A stretch of 64,000 nucleotides of DNA from Halobacillus salinus (GTDB lineage Bacteria; Bacillota; Bacilli; Bacillales; Halobacillaceae), in assembly GCF_004684905.1 (NCBI RefSeq), contig NZ_SRJC01000001.1:1364001-1428000 (forward strand), read 5' to 3'. The translations under genes and the position numbers were made by a program. Shown here in pieces: positions 55,155-61,483 of this stretch (position 1 is its first letter; every line of letters starts with the position of its first letter). The notes below the pieces were generated by a model, which made no database searches, was not told where the DNA came from, and saw only the letters and a program-made list of their open reading frames with translations.

Positions 55155-55595
55155 TTATTCGTCTTTTAAAAGCTGTACGGTTTTATCAAGCTGTTTTGTA
55201 AAATATATGACTTCTTCTTTCGTAAAGTGGTTTTCAAGCAACTGGTCTAACTTGCTGTAGACCACGTCTTCTGCTTTGTCTAATAGGTTCATACCCTTTT
55301 CTGTAAGGGATATCGACTTTTTTCTCATATCTTCCCCAGGCTGGATTACAACCAAGCCGTCCGCTTCTAGTTTCTTTATCCGGTTGGAGATCGCTGTCTT
55401 GAATACCCCTTGTGTCGATGCAATAGTATTCTGTGAGATATTGGGGTTTTCTCTTATGATCCTAAGCGTCTCTAATTGCTGTTGGGAATAGCCTTTCAGC
55501 GCTTCTTCTTCTGCCATTACTCTAACAATGTAATCATTGATGACCCACATTGCCTCCCTGAACTTGGCGAATGACGTACGCAATTCTTCAGACAT
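55155..55595 (-). CDS. MarR family transcriptional regulator
   Basis: A 146-residue winged-helix regulator of the MarR family. DNA-binding part: QQQLETLRIIRENPNISQNTI written as helix 2-3, recognition helix KTAISNRIKKLEADGLV and wing IQPGEDMRKKSISLTEKG; N- and C-terminal helices form the dimer. Directly upstream of the CYP102A gene, so it likely controls it in answer to a fatty acid or phenolic ligand; in B. subtilis CYP102A genes are controlled by a TetR-type protein instead. The Shine-Dalgarno AGGAGGTG sits inside a dyad. Confidence 0.92.
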   Translation of the reverse strand: MSEELRTSFAKFREAMWVINDYIVRVMAEEEALKGYSQQQLETLRIIRENPNISQNTIASTQGVFKTAISNRIKKLEADGLVVIQPGEDMRKKSISLTEKGMNLLDKAEDVVYSKLDQLLENHFTKEEVIYFTKQLDKTVQLLKDE

Positions 55596-55596
55596 T

Positions 55597-55613
55597 AGTA
55601 CACCTCCTGTACT
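55597..55613 (-). promoter_or_regulatory. Dyad enclosing the Shine-Dalgarno of the MarR gene
   Basis: Minus strand AGTACAGGAGGTGTACT: arms AGTACA and TGTACT with the ribosome site GGAGG as the loop. It could be a second MarR half-operator set or an RNA hairpin that limits translation. Confidence 0.45.
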
Positions 55614-55622
55614 ATTTGTTTA

Positions 55623-55651
55623 ATCGTACATGATATGTACTATTCGTACAA
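55623..55651 (-). promoter_or_regulatory. Promoter and MarR operator of the marR-CYP102A unit
   Basis: TTGTAC and TACGAT with 17 bases between them on the minus strand. A perfect dyad GTACAT-GAT-ATGTAC (55626-55640) overlaps the -10, and further GTAC repeats run to 55664. The arrangement fits autoregulation by the MarR protein. Confidence 0.65.
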
Positions 55652-55740
55652 GAATCGTATGTACTAGGATGTTTGAAAAGTTTAACAATTCCAGCATTGA
55701 GAATACCTGAACAGAATACAAAAATTAGGAGGTATTACTT

Positions 55741-55851
55741 ATGTCAGATAACAACCAAGGATAGAGTGGCGAAAACCGTTCGGAGGAAACCAACAAAGAA
55801 TACGGGCGTCAAGGAAAGTATGCTAAGGGGATCAAGAAGAATAGTGAATAG
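55741..55851 (+). pseudogene. Tiny hydrophilic protein gene with an in-frame amber codon
   Basis: A 36-codon reading frame starting ATG (9 bases after TTAGGAGG) encodes MSDNNQG, then TAG at 55762-55764, then SGENRSEETNKEYGRQGKYA and a closing KGIKKNSE before a second TAG. The protein would be very polar and charged like general-stress mini-proteins of bacilli. A strong terminator follows at once, so the unit once was, or still is, transcribed. The single TAG (from a Tyr codon, or a Trp/Gln/Glu codon) makes it a probable pseudogene; read-through or a sequencing error are alternatives. Confidence 0.55.
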
Positions 55852-55861
55852 GATGACAAAT

Positions 55862-55890
55862 AGAAAAGCACCCTGGTCGGGTGCTTTTCT
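55862..55890. terminator. Bidirectional terminator between the mini-gene and the P-loop kinase gene
   Basis: Perfect 12-bp stem AGAAAAGCACCC/GGGTGCTTTTCT with a 5-base loop. It serves both the plus-strand mini-gene and the minus-strand operon ending at 55895. Confidence 0.92.
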
Positions 55891-55894
55891 ACAT

Positions 55895-56455
55895 TCACGT
55901 CAACTGAAACTCTGTTCTGATCGCTTCCGCAACCTCATCAGCTTCTAGGTGAGTATTATCTATTTTAAGGTAGTTTTTACGCTCTATTTCTCCATCTTCT
56001 GAACTCAACCGTAATTCGTCCAGAGAAGATAACAGTCGCTTCTCCGACTGCTCTACATTCCTTTTGGAGGGTTTCTGCTCTAAGCGATTTGGTGTTTTAT
56101 TGCGGCGAAGTCTTTCCTCCAATTCCGCTTCAAGCTCTACAAAATACACCTCTCCTCCGTTCGATTCGAAAATGCCTGCAATGTCATCTACCATTTTCCA
56201 GTCTTCCTTTTGATTGAAGGCCCAGACAAAGGTGAAAATCATTCCATCATTCTCCGACTTTGAAAAAGCTTCGAATATTTCTTTTCTCATCGAATTTGAT
56301 AGACGCCACATCTCATCACTGAATCCGAATAAAGGTGCCAACAACTCTATCGTCATGTGATTGTGGAAGAGCTTTAATCCCGTCGTCTTTTCTAATGCTT
56401 GCCCTACTGTCATCTTTCCTACTGCTTGTGGTCCGAATAATAAAACGAGCTTCAT
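55895..56455 (-). CDS. P-loop kinase-like protein (shikimate/adenylate kinase fold)
   Basis: A 186-residue P-loop NTPase of the small-molecule kinase type. Walker A GPQAVGKMTVG (8-18), a substrate region LKLFHNHMTIELLAPLFG, a lid-like Arg-rich stretch ELEERLRRNKTPNRLEQKPS and an end LEADEVAEAIR. No close named family comes to mind; database names for such proteins are usually AAA family ATPase or shikimate kinase. The ATG overlaps the stop of the Nudix gene by one base (TAATG). Last gene of a long operon. Confidence 0.8.
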   Translation of the reverse strand: MKLVLLFGPQAVGKMTVGQALEKTTGLKLFHNHMTIELLAPLFGFSDEMWRLSNSMRKEIFEAFSKSENDGMIFTFVWAFNQKEDWKMVDDIAGIFESNGGEVYFVELEAELEERLRRNKTPNRLEQKPSKRNVEQSEKRLLSSLDELRLSSEDGEIERKNYLKIDNTHLEADEVAEAIRTEFQLT

Positions 56456-56958
56456 TACTGATCCCTCTTATAAAGTTGCTCCTCCATTTTAAAGTATTCA
56501 TACCTTGTTACTTGTTCGTTATGTACAATAAATTTGTGCCTGATGACTGAAGGTTCTTGTAATACGTTCGGCAAGTAATACGGAATCATCCCTCCAACAC
56601 CAGGATTCCTCTCTTCCAACAACCAGGATTTCCTCTTCCATTCCAAGATTCCTTCGTCAACTTTCAGAGGTGTTGGATAATGAAAATCATCTGGGAGGCA
56701 TACGAAGTAAATATACATTCCATCAGCGTATTTTTCTTCGACTTCCCATTCTACAATTCCTTTGTAAATGAATTCCGATGGATCGATGGTTATACCTGTT
56801 TCCTCTTCCACCTCGCGGATAACACATTGTGTTCTGTCTTCCTCTTCCTCCATTTTACCGCCAACTCCATTCCACAAACCACGACCGGGAGCACGATTCC
56901 GGTTCAACATTAATAATTTGTCTTCTTTCATTAGAAAACACAATGTTTGGCTGTACAC
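56455..56958 (-). CDS. Nudix hydrolase (MutT/8-oxo-dGTPase-like)
   Basis: A 167-residue Nudix hydrolase. Nudix box GGKMEEEEDRTQCVIREVEE followed by ETGI; GRGLWNGVGG before it is characteristic of 8-oxo-dGTP diphosphatases of the YtkD/MTH1-like kind, and PLKVDEGILEWKRKSWLLE of their C-terminus. The start is GTG, 8 bases after GAGGAGG. Overlaps the kinase gene. Probable role: cleaning oxidised nucleotides. Confidence 0.88.
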   Translation of the reverse strand: MYSQTLCFLMKEDKLLMLNRNRAPGRGLWNGVGGKMEEEEDRTQCVIREVEEETGITIDPSEFIYKGIVEWEVEEKYADGMYIYFVCLPDDFHYPTPLKVDEGILEWKRKSWLLEERNPGVGGMIPYYLPNVLQEPSVIRHKFIVHNEQVTRYEYFKMEEQLYKRDQ

Positions 56959-56985
56959 TCGGCAAACCTCCTCATCTTAATCTAT

Positions 56986-57399
56986 TTAAAACTCCTCTAT
57001 GAACGGAAGGGTATGGTCACTTAAGCACCGTTCAATTCTGTCTCTAAAATTGTGAAACGTAACCATTTCCAAGGCTTGATCAACTGGAAAAAAACCGACC
57101 TCCAAACTTTCAGGGGAAGTGGTCAACTCTCCTCCTATCGGTCTGGCTAAGAAGAGGGTATTACAAATGGATGCGTCGACATTTTGATAGATTCCGCAGA
57201 ATTTAAGCACTTCAATCTCAATCCCTGACTCTTCCCTCGTTTCCCTGATTGCAGCATTCGTTAATGATTCTCCCTCTTCCACCTGACCACCTGGCATTTC
57301 CCAGCCTCTTCTCGGTCCCTTTATTAACAATATTTCTCTCTTTTCATTCAACACAACTGTTGCAGCAGACATAATATGCTTTGGTGGTTTATAATCCAA
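56986..57399 (-). CDS. Nudix hydrolase
   Basis: A 137-residue Nudix hydrolase, a second one in tandem but not a close copy of its neighbour. Nudix box GGQVEEGESLTNAAIRETRE then ESGI (about 43-66); before it LLIKGPRRGWEMPG, usual for NTP or ADP-ribose type pyrophosphatases. A TTG start with GGAGAGGGAAAG just upstream is preferred to an internal ATG nine codons later that lacks a ribosome site. Substrate unknown. Confidence 0.85.
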   Translation of the reverse strand: MDYKPPKHIMSAATVVLNEKREILLIKGPRRGWEMPGGQVEEGESLTNAAIRETREESGIEIEVLKFCGIYQNVDASICNTLFLARPIGGELTTSPESLEVGFFPVDQALEMVTFHNFRDRIERCLSDHTLPFIEEF

Positions 57400-57420
57400 C
57401 TTTCCCTCTCCTTCCTTGCA

Positions 57421-58092
57421 TCATCTAGTCTCTATAGACATAGTTTCAAATAATACTTGTTTCACATCTCGCAGATCGTAAACGACGAAGTCCGCTTGTA
57501 CCATTTCCTCTTCCTTAGCAAAATCAAAATGGCAGCCGATTGCTAGTAATGCATTCTCTTTCGCTGCCTTGATATCAGACAACCGATCTCCCACAACAGC
57601 ACCGCTCGTGATGGCATGTTTTTTCAAGATTTCGCAAACTAAGTCCGACTTATGTGGAGATGCAATCTGTTCTATACTAAAGGTCTCTGTCACCCACCGA
57701 TCGAGCTTATAGTGCTGGACAATGGCATGCAAATATTTTCTTAGTCCATTACTAGCTATGTAAATGGAAAATTGATTTTCAACCAAGAATTCCATTGCAT
57801 CCTCGACACCAGGATACAATGCGCCGCTTCCAGCATGAATGTTCTCCACTAACCTCTCCAAGAAATATGCATCCACTACTCTTTTTAACTCATCAGAATG
57901 TGCTGGTAGTAATGTATCCCATACTTCCGGTAATGGAACACCCATGATTTCACGATACTGCTCGATTGGTGTCGTTCCTTCCCATTCGCCTTTTGACCTC
58001 ATTAGTTGAAATGTATCTTCCAATGCTAATTCTAGTATTTTCTCTGTTTGGAACAGCGTCCCGTCCATATCAAATATGACAGCCTGTGACAT
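57421..58092 (-). CDS. HAD family phosphatase
   Basis: A 223-residue haloacid dehalogenase-type hydrolase with a helical cap (subfamily IA, PGP/beta-PGM-like). Motif I IFDMDGTLFQTE (5-16), motif II YIASNGLRKYL, motif III ASPHKSDLVCEIL and motif IV AVVGDRLSDIKAAKENAL are all present, so it should be an active phosphatase. The ATG giving MSQAVIFDMDG is preceded by AGAGGAGTG. Substrate unknown. Confidence 0.88.
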   Translation of the reverse strand: MSQAVIFDMDGTLFQTEKILELALEDTFQLMRSKGEWEGTTPIEQYREIMGVPLPEVWDTLLPAHSDELKRVVDAYFLERLVENIHAGSGALYPGVEDAMEFLVENQFSIYIASNGLRKYLHAIVQHYKLDRWVTETFSIEQIASPHKSDLVCEILKKHAITSGAVVGDRLSDIKAAKENALLAIGCHFDFAKEEEMVQADFVVYDLRDVKQVLFETMSIETR

Positions 58093-58122
58093 TATGACAC
58101 TCCTCTTACTTTTCATTTCTAA

Positions 58123-58926
58123 TTAAGCTTCTATATCCATCCATTCCGAGCGATGCTTCTGTACGAATTCAATATCTTCTAAATAATGTTCTTTATGACC
58201 TTCCTCGATCATCTTTTGAAACGCAGAATCTCCTTCTAGCGCTTTTCGTTCCATTGTCCTACACAAAGCTTCTAAACGAAGCACGACCATATCCATAACA
58301 TCCGAGCCCAGATTCCTACCATACGATTGCATGAAAAGCTTTACTCTTTTTCTCACAACAGAGCCATCTCGTTCTGAGTCATAATAAATCGCTTGACCAT
58401 CTTCGGAGTGATAAAGCCGGCTCAAAGGTACACATGTATAAAGGGCATAGGCAATGTCCCAAAGCCTTGGTCCAGGTCCAGCCAAATCAAAATCAATAAT
58501 TCCAACAGGACTTTGATTATGAAAGATAAGGTTATAGATGGCAAAATCGTTATGACAGATTACTTCGTATGGAGCTGGTGTGAGGTCGATCGTCTCCCAG
58601 GTTTCATCAAATGGGAAATCACTAACAGCTTCGTGGTACTGTCGTAAAATCACAGCAATCTTATGTAGAGCATCTTCCGACCACATATAAGACGGAAGCG
58701 GATAGTTACCTGCTACGCCTTCAATATATGATAAGACTTCTCTGCCATGCTCATCGATTCCTAGAAACTTAGGAGCGAAAGGAAAGCGCTTTTTCTCTAG
58801 GTGTTGTAATAGTTGATGAACCTTGTCACTGTCTGGTTTCATTTCACGAAAGACCTTATTTCCTTTTCGGAATACATTCGATACATTACCTCCGGACAAC
58901 TTCTCCTCTTTTTCGTAACCTTCCAT
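58123..58926 (-). CDS. Aminoglycoside phosphotransferase-fold kinase
   Basis: A 267-residue kinase of the APH superfamily, a third one in the window. Nucleotide loop SGGNVSNVFRKGNKVFRE, catalytic loop VICHNDFAIYNLIFHN and metal site GIIDFDLAGPGPRLWDIAYA (D and FDLAGP pattern). This HND-DLAGPG type is common in Firmicutes and often annotated as a phosphotransferase without known substrate. GGAGAGGAAG precedes the ATG. Inside the long operon, 30 bases before the HAD gene. Confidence 0.85.
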   Translation of the reverse strand: MEGYEKEEKLSGGNVSNVFRKGNKVFREMKPDSDKVHQLLQHLEKKRFPFAPKFLGIDEHGREVLSYIEGVAGNYPLPSYMWSEDALHKIAVILRQYHEAVSDFPFDETWETIDLTPAPYEVICHNDFAIYNLIFHNQSPVGIIDFDLAGPGPRLWDIAYALYTCVPLSRLYHSEDGQAIYYDSERDGSVVRKRVKLFMQSYGRNLGSDVMDMVVLRLEALCRTMERKALEGDSAFQKMIEEGHKEHYLEDIEFVQKHRSEWMDIEA

Positions 58927-58953
58927 TTCTTACTTCCTCTCCTTGCAAAAAAC

Positions 58954-59451
58954 TCAAACGAAGCGAGCCATCAGTACATTATCAGCATATCTTCCATCGT
59001 TCCATCTAATTTGGTCACGCTCACGTCCTTCCTCTTCGAAGCCGTGATTTAAATATAACTGCATCGCCCTCTCGTTCGTCGAGAGGACGCCCAGGCATAC
59101 CTTTTCTAAACCATTTTGTTGATTCGCCCACTTCATTAAGTGTACGAGTAGGCGAGAGCCGAGCTTTGTGTTACGGTATCCTTTTAAAACGCCCATCTCA
59201 AGAGTGCCTGTATGCTTCATACGATTCAAATTCGCTCTCCTGAATATCAAATAAGCCACTACTTGTCCTTTGATTTCCGCTAAGAAGACTCCCCCTCCCC
59301 GCTCTTCTACATCCTCCAAACTTTTTCTCTGGTTATCGAGGCTTCTATCAAACTCGTCCGGTTCGCTGAGGAAGAATTCATCTTCCTGAACAAGCATTTT
59401 CCTAATATGTAAAATAGCAGCTACATCTTTACCGTCTGCGGTTCTGATCAT
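58954..59451 (-). CDS. GNAT family N-acetyltransferase
   Basis: A 165-residue GNAT acetyltransferase. Fold order: MIRTADGKDVAAILHIRKM, the strand VFLAEIKGQVVAYLIFRR, motif A GTLEMGVLKGYRNTKLGSRL with the acetyl-CoA loop (Y-R-N-T-K-L-G), and VLSTNERAMQLYLNHGFEEEG. Its end RDQIRWNDGRYADNVLMARF resembles SpeG/RimJ-like and phosphinothricin-type members. The ATG is 11 bases after GGAAGG; a TTG two codons earlier is an alternative. Substrate unknown. Confidence 0.87.
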   Translation of the reverse strand: MIRTADGKDVAAILHIRKMLVQEDEFFLSEPDEFDRSLDNQRKSLEDVEERGGGVFLAEIKGQVVAYLIFRRANLNRMKHTGTLEMGVLKGYRNTKLGSRLLVHLMKWANQQNGLEKVCLGVLSTNERAMQLYLNHGFEEEGRERDQIRWNDGRYADNVLMARFV

Positions 59452-59487
59452 CCCCAAAGTCCTTCCTCTACAAAGCTGTATGGTATT

Positions 59488-60285
59488 CTATGAGTCATGG
59501 TTCACAAGTTTCTTATTATCTAAATGCTCCCCTCTCATTCCATCATAAAAAGGGAACTTTTCTTCCAGAACCTTTTCCAGAGACTTATCATGCGACTTCA
59601 ATTTCTCTAAATATAGGTTTGAGAAAGCTACTCTCTCTTGAACTTCCTCTATCTCATTCGTGGTCGTACCATGACCAGGTACTTGTATTCGAACAGTATG
59701 CTTATGTAAAATGTCTTCTACTTTGTTGATGGTATGCTGGTAGTCAGATAAACTACTATAAATAAACGGAAACTCAACATCAGACAAGTAATCACCCGAA
59801 AGGAAGATCCCGTGAGGTTCCACTAACGTAAATAAACCATCTTCTGTATGCCCCGGAGCTAGGTAAAACTTCAAGGAAGCATCACCGACATCCAAAGTCT
59901 GCCCATCTTCACATACGATGATATCAACAGCTGGGTAGTGTGGTTCATAGCTTCTATCTAGGTAATGAGCTTGATCAAATTGATAAACTTCTTCCATTAT
60001 CCTCTCTTTATCAGACCGATTCTTCAACGACTCAGTAGCAATAACAGTGGCATCAGGGAATGCTCCTGAACCTATAATATGATCAAAATCGCTATGTGTA
60101 TAGATGATATAGAGATGCCTATCCCCTTTAACACTGTAAACATACCGCTGAATACGGTCGATTTCCTCTGGAAGCCAGTTCGGGTCTACTGCTATGATGG
60201 ACTGCGCTGTTTGAATGACGGATGAGGTCGTTTTGTATAGGGCACTTTGAAACACTTGTAGGTACTTATCCTTGTATTGAATCAA
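59488..60285 (-). CDS. Metallo-beta-lactamase fold hydrolase
   Basis: A 265-residue MBL-fold hydrolase. Metal-binding sequence THSDFDHIIG (HxxxDH form, first His of HxH replaced by Ser-Asp pattern T-H-S-D-F-D-H), later APGHTEDGLFTLV, LSGDYLSD and VPGHGTTTNE supplying the other ligands. Similar bacillar proteins are unnamed glyoxalase II/quorum-lactonase-like hydrolases. The start is TTG, overlapping by 4 bases (TTGA) the stop of a 51-codon gene upstream; GGGAGTGG lies before it. Substrate unknown. Confidence 0.85.
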   Translation of the reverse strand: MIQYKDKYLQVFQSALYKTTSSVIQTAQSIIAVDPNWLPEEIDRIQRYVYSVKGDRHLYIIYTHSDFDHIIGSGAFPDATVIATESLKNRSDKERIMEEVYQFDQAHYLDRSYEPHYPAVDIIVCEDGQTLDVGDASLKFYLAPGHTEDGLFTLVEPHGIFLSGDYLSDVEFPFIYSSLSDYQHTINKVEDILHKHTVRIQVPGHGTTTNEIEEVQERVAFSNLYLEKLKSHDKSLEKVLEEKFPFYDGMRGEHLDNKKLVNHDS

Positions 60286-60437
60286 CTCTTTCCACTCCCT
60301 TTATGAAATCTTGGTTTCGTAAAGAACGCACCAAGGGCCATAAAGAACATAGCTGTTAATAAACCAACCGCATCTTGATTGAAGAAAATGGCCACAGGGA
60401 TAGACACACTTCCGAGCCCAAAGCACAATTTCACCAT
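60282..60437 (-). CDS. Small membrane protein (51 residues)
   Basis: A 51-residue gene found by reading the gap between the MBL gene and pspC. It encodes MVKLCFGLGSVSIPVAIFF, then NQDAVGLLTAMFFMALGAFF and a basic tail TKPRFHKGSGKS: two hydrophobic segments around a short polar turn. AAAGGAG stands 8 bases before the ATG and its stop overlaps the start of the MBL gene, both good signs of translation. No family known to me. Confidence 0.7.
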   Translation of the reverse strand: MVKLCFGLGSVSIPVAIFFNQDAVGLLTAMFFMALGAFFTKPRFHKGSGKS

Positions 60438-60462
60438 GTAAACATCTCCTTTAAATAGATAA

Positions 60463-60645
60463 TCATAATGATGGCGGATGATCAGACAGCATGTTCGCTA
60501 GAATCACATACACCAATAGACTGACTGGTAAAAATATAAACAGAAGCCTGACCATAAAGGAGGAGACTCCCAAATACTCTGCAATTCCACCACAAACCCC
60601 TGCTATCGAACGATCATGATGCGATTTCCTCAGTTTTTTTTGCAT
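60463..60645 (-). CDS. PspC domain-containing protein
   Basis: A 60-residue protein that is a bare PspC domain: KLRKSHHDRSIAGVCGGIAE, then YLGVSSFMVRLLFIF and the membrane helix LPVSLLVYVILANMLSD. PspC proteins take part in envelope stress responses (phage-shock type); in bacilli a small PspC often accompanies LiaF-like or membrane-stress genes. AGGAG stands 9 bases before the ATG. Neighbouring tiny membrane proteins suggest a common envelope role. Confidence 0.92.
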   Translation of the reverse strand: MQKKLRKSHHDRSIAGVCGGIAEYLGVSSFMVRLLFIFLPVSLLVYVILANMLSDHPPSL

Positions 60646-60656
60646 CCTACAGACTC

Positions 60657-60779
60657 CTATCCTGAATATTCATCTCGCTTTCTCCTCATTACATGAACGA
60701 CTAGTAAGACTCCCCCAATCGGACTCCCCCAAGCCAGCATCATGCCAAGAACCATCATGATTACGGCTGATGCAGTCAT
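60657..60779 (-). CDS. Tiny membrane protein (40 residues), MetS-like
   Basis: A 40-residue gene reading MTASAVIMMVLGMMLAWGSP, then IGGVLLVVHVMRRKRDEYSG. The start resembles the small subunit (MetS) of NSS-type methionine/alanine importers, which begin MSxSAIxMxxxGMxxxWGG, but no such transporter gene is near. AAGGTAGGTG precedes the ATG and the stop overlaps the ribosome site of pspC, so the two are cotranscribed. Confidence 0.6.
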   Translation of the reverse strand: MTASAVIMMVLGMMLAWGSPIGGVLLVVHVMRRKRDEYSG

Positions 60780-60802
60780 ATAAAACACCTACCTTCCATC
60801 AT

Positions 60803-60838
60803 GAAAAGAGGCTATCCCTATACGGTGGAATAGCCTTT
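60803..60838 (-). terminator. Terminator upstream of the long operon
   Basis: Minus-strand stem AAAGGCTATTCC/GGGATAGCC-CTTTT (one mismatch, one bulge) 20 bases past the 58-residue gene. It ends that small transcript just before the run of genes 60779-55895. Confidence 0.8.
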
Positions 60839-60857
60839 CAACTAGAACACTCTGGTC

Positions 60858-61034
60858 CTATCTGCGACTAGCCTTTTGTGCAAAGAAGTATTTCAAACCA
60901 TAATAAAGAACCCAAAACATAATTAAAATGATAAACGAAAAATAGCGGTGTTCCGTAGGCAGAAAAAAGTAGGTAAGTAACGCGACGAGTAGAAAAGGCG
61001 GCATGAGTATCCAGTATAGCTTTTCTTGACTCAA
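60858..61034 (-). CDS. Small membrane protein (58 residues)
   Basis: A 58-residue gene with a TTG start about 10 bases after GGAGG. It reads MSQEKLYWILMPPFLLVALL, then a second hydrophobic part YFSFIILIMFWVLYYGLKYF and ends AQKASRR: two membrane helices and a basic tail. Not recognised. Followed by a terminator. Confidence 0.65.
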   Translation of the reverse strand: MSQEKLYWILMPPFLLVALLTYFFLPTEHRYFSFIILIMFWVLYYGLKYFFAQKASRR

Positions 61035-61136
61035 TGAATCAGTTCCTCCTTCTTATTTCCTACTTAACTATTTTCTTTATAAAGTGGGAAAATCCCTGCT
61101 TTCTACATTTTATGTTCCTTGAGATTGCAGTAGGTG

Positions 61137-61325
61137 CTAAAAGCCTCCCATATGACCTCCACCGCGAACATATTCTTTAGCGTTCGCTCTCTCATAGGTC
61201 TTTTCACTGCTTTTCTCGACCTCTGTGAGACGTATAGGGGCCGAATATTTTTTCTTGGAGTCTTTCACTTTAGAGTAGACAATGACGCAGACAGCCGTAC
61301 TGACCCCTATTAAAGGAAAAATCAC
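61137..61325 (-). CDS. Small single-span membrane protein with Gly-rich tail
   Basis: A 62-residue protein starting at GTG, 8 bases after AAGGGGGA (upstream ATG eight codons earlier lacks a ribosome site). One membrane helix (IFPLIGVSTAVCVIVYS, 2-18), then a charged stretch KVKDSKKKYSAPIRLTEVEK and a tail ending GGGHMGGF. Not recognised; the tail with His-Met between glycines might bind metal, but this is a guess. Confidence 0.6.
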   Translation of the reverse strand: MIFPLIGVSTAVCVIVYSKVKDSKKKYSAPIRLTEVEKSSEKTYERANAKEYVRGGGHMGGF

Positions 61326-61442
61326 GTTTACATCCCCCTTCCTTATCATTAACTAGTTACATTTCAGTTTATCACACTTTTCCAATAATTATAAAAACTA
61401 GAAAAGCCCAGCGAACACTCGCTACATATATATTTTTCAATA

Positions 61443-61482
61443 CAAAAAAAGAGCGCGAGTCTCCATAGACCGCGCCCTCTCT
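61443..61482 (-). terminator. Terminator of fakA
   Basis: Minus-strand stem AGAGGGCGCG/CGCGCTCTTT (one mismatch) with inner pairing and a TTTTTTTG tail, directly after the fakA stop. It shows that fakA is not cotranscribed with downstream genes here, in contrast to its coupling to sdaAB in B. subtilis. Confidence 0.92.
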
Positions 61483-61483
61483 A

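Noticed and set aside
55673-55948. Plus-strand 91-codon frame across the mini-gene
   Set aside because: It lacks a ribosome site and reads through the perfect terminator; the frame starting at 55741 has the better signals despite its amber codon.
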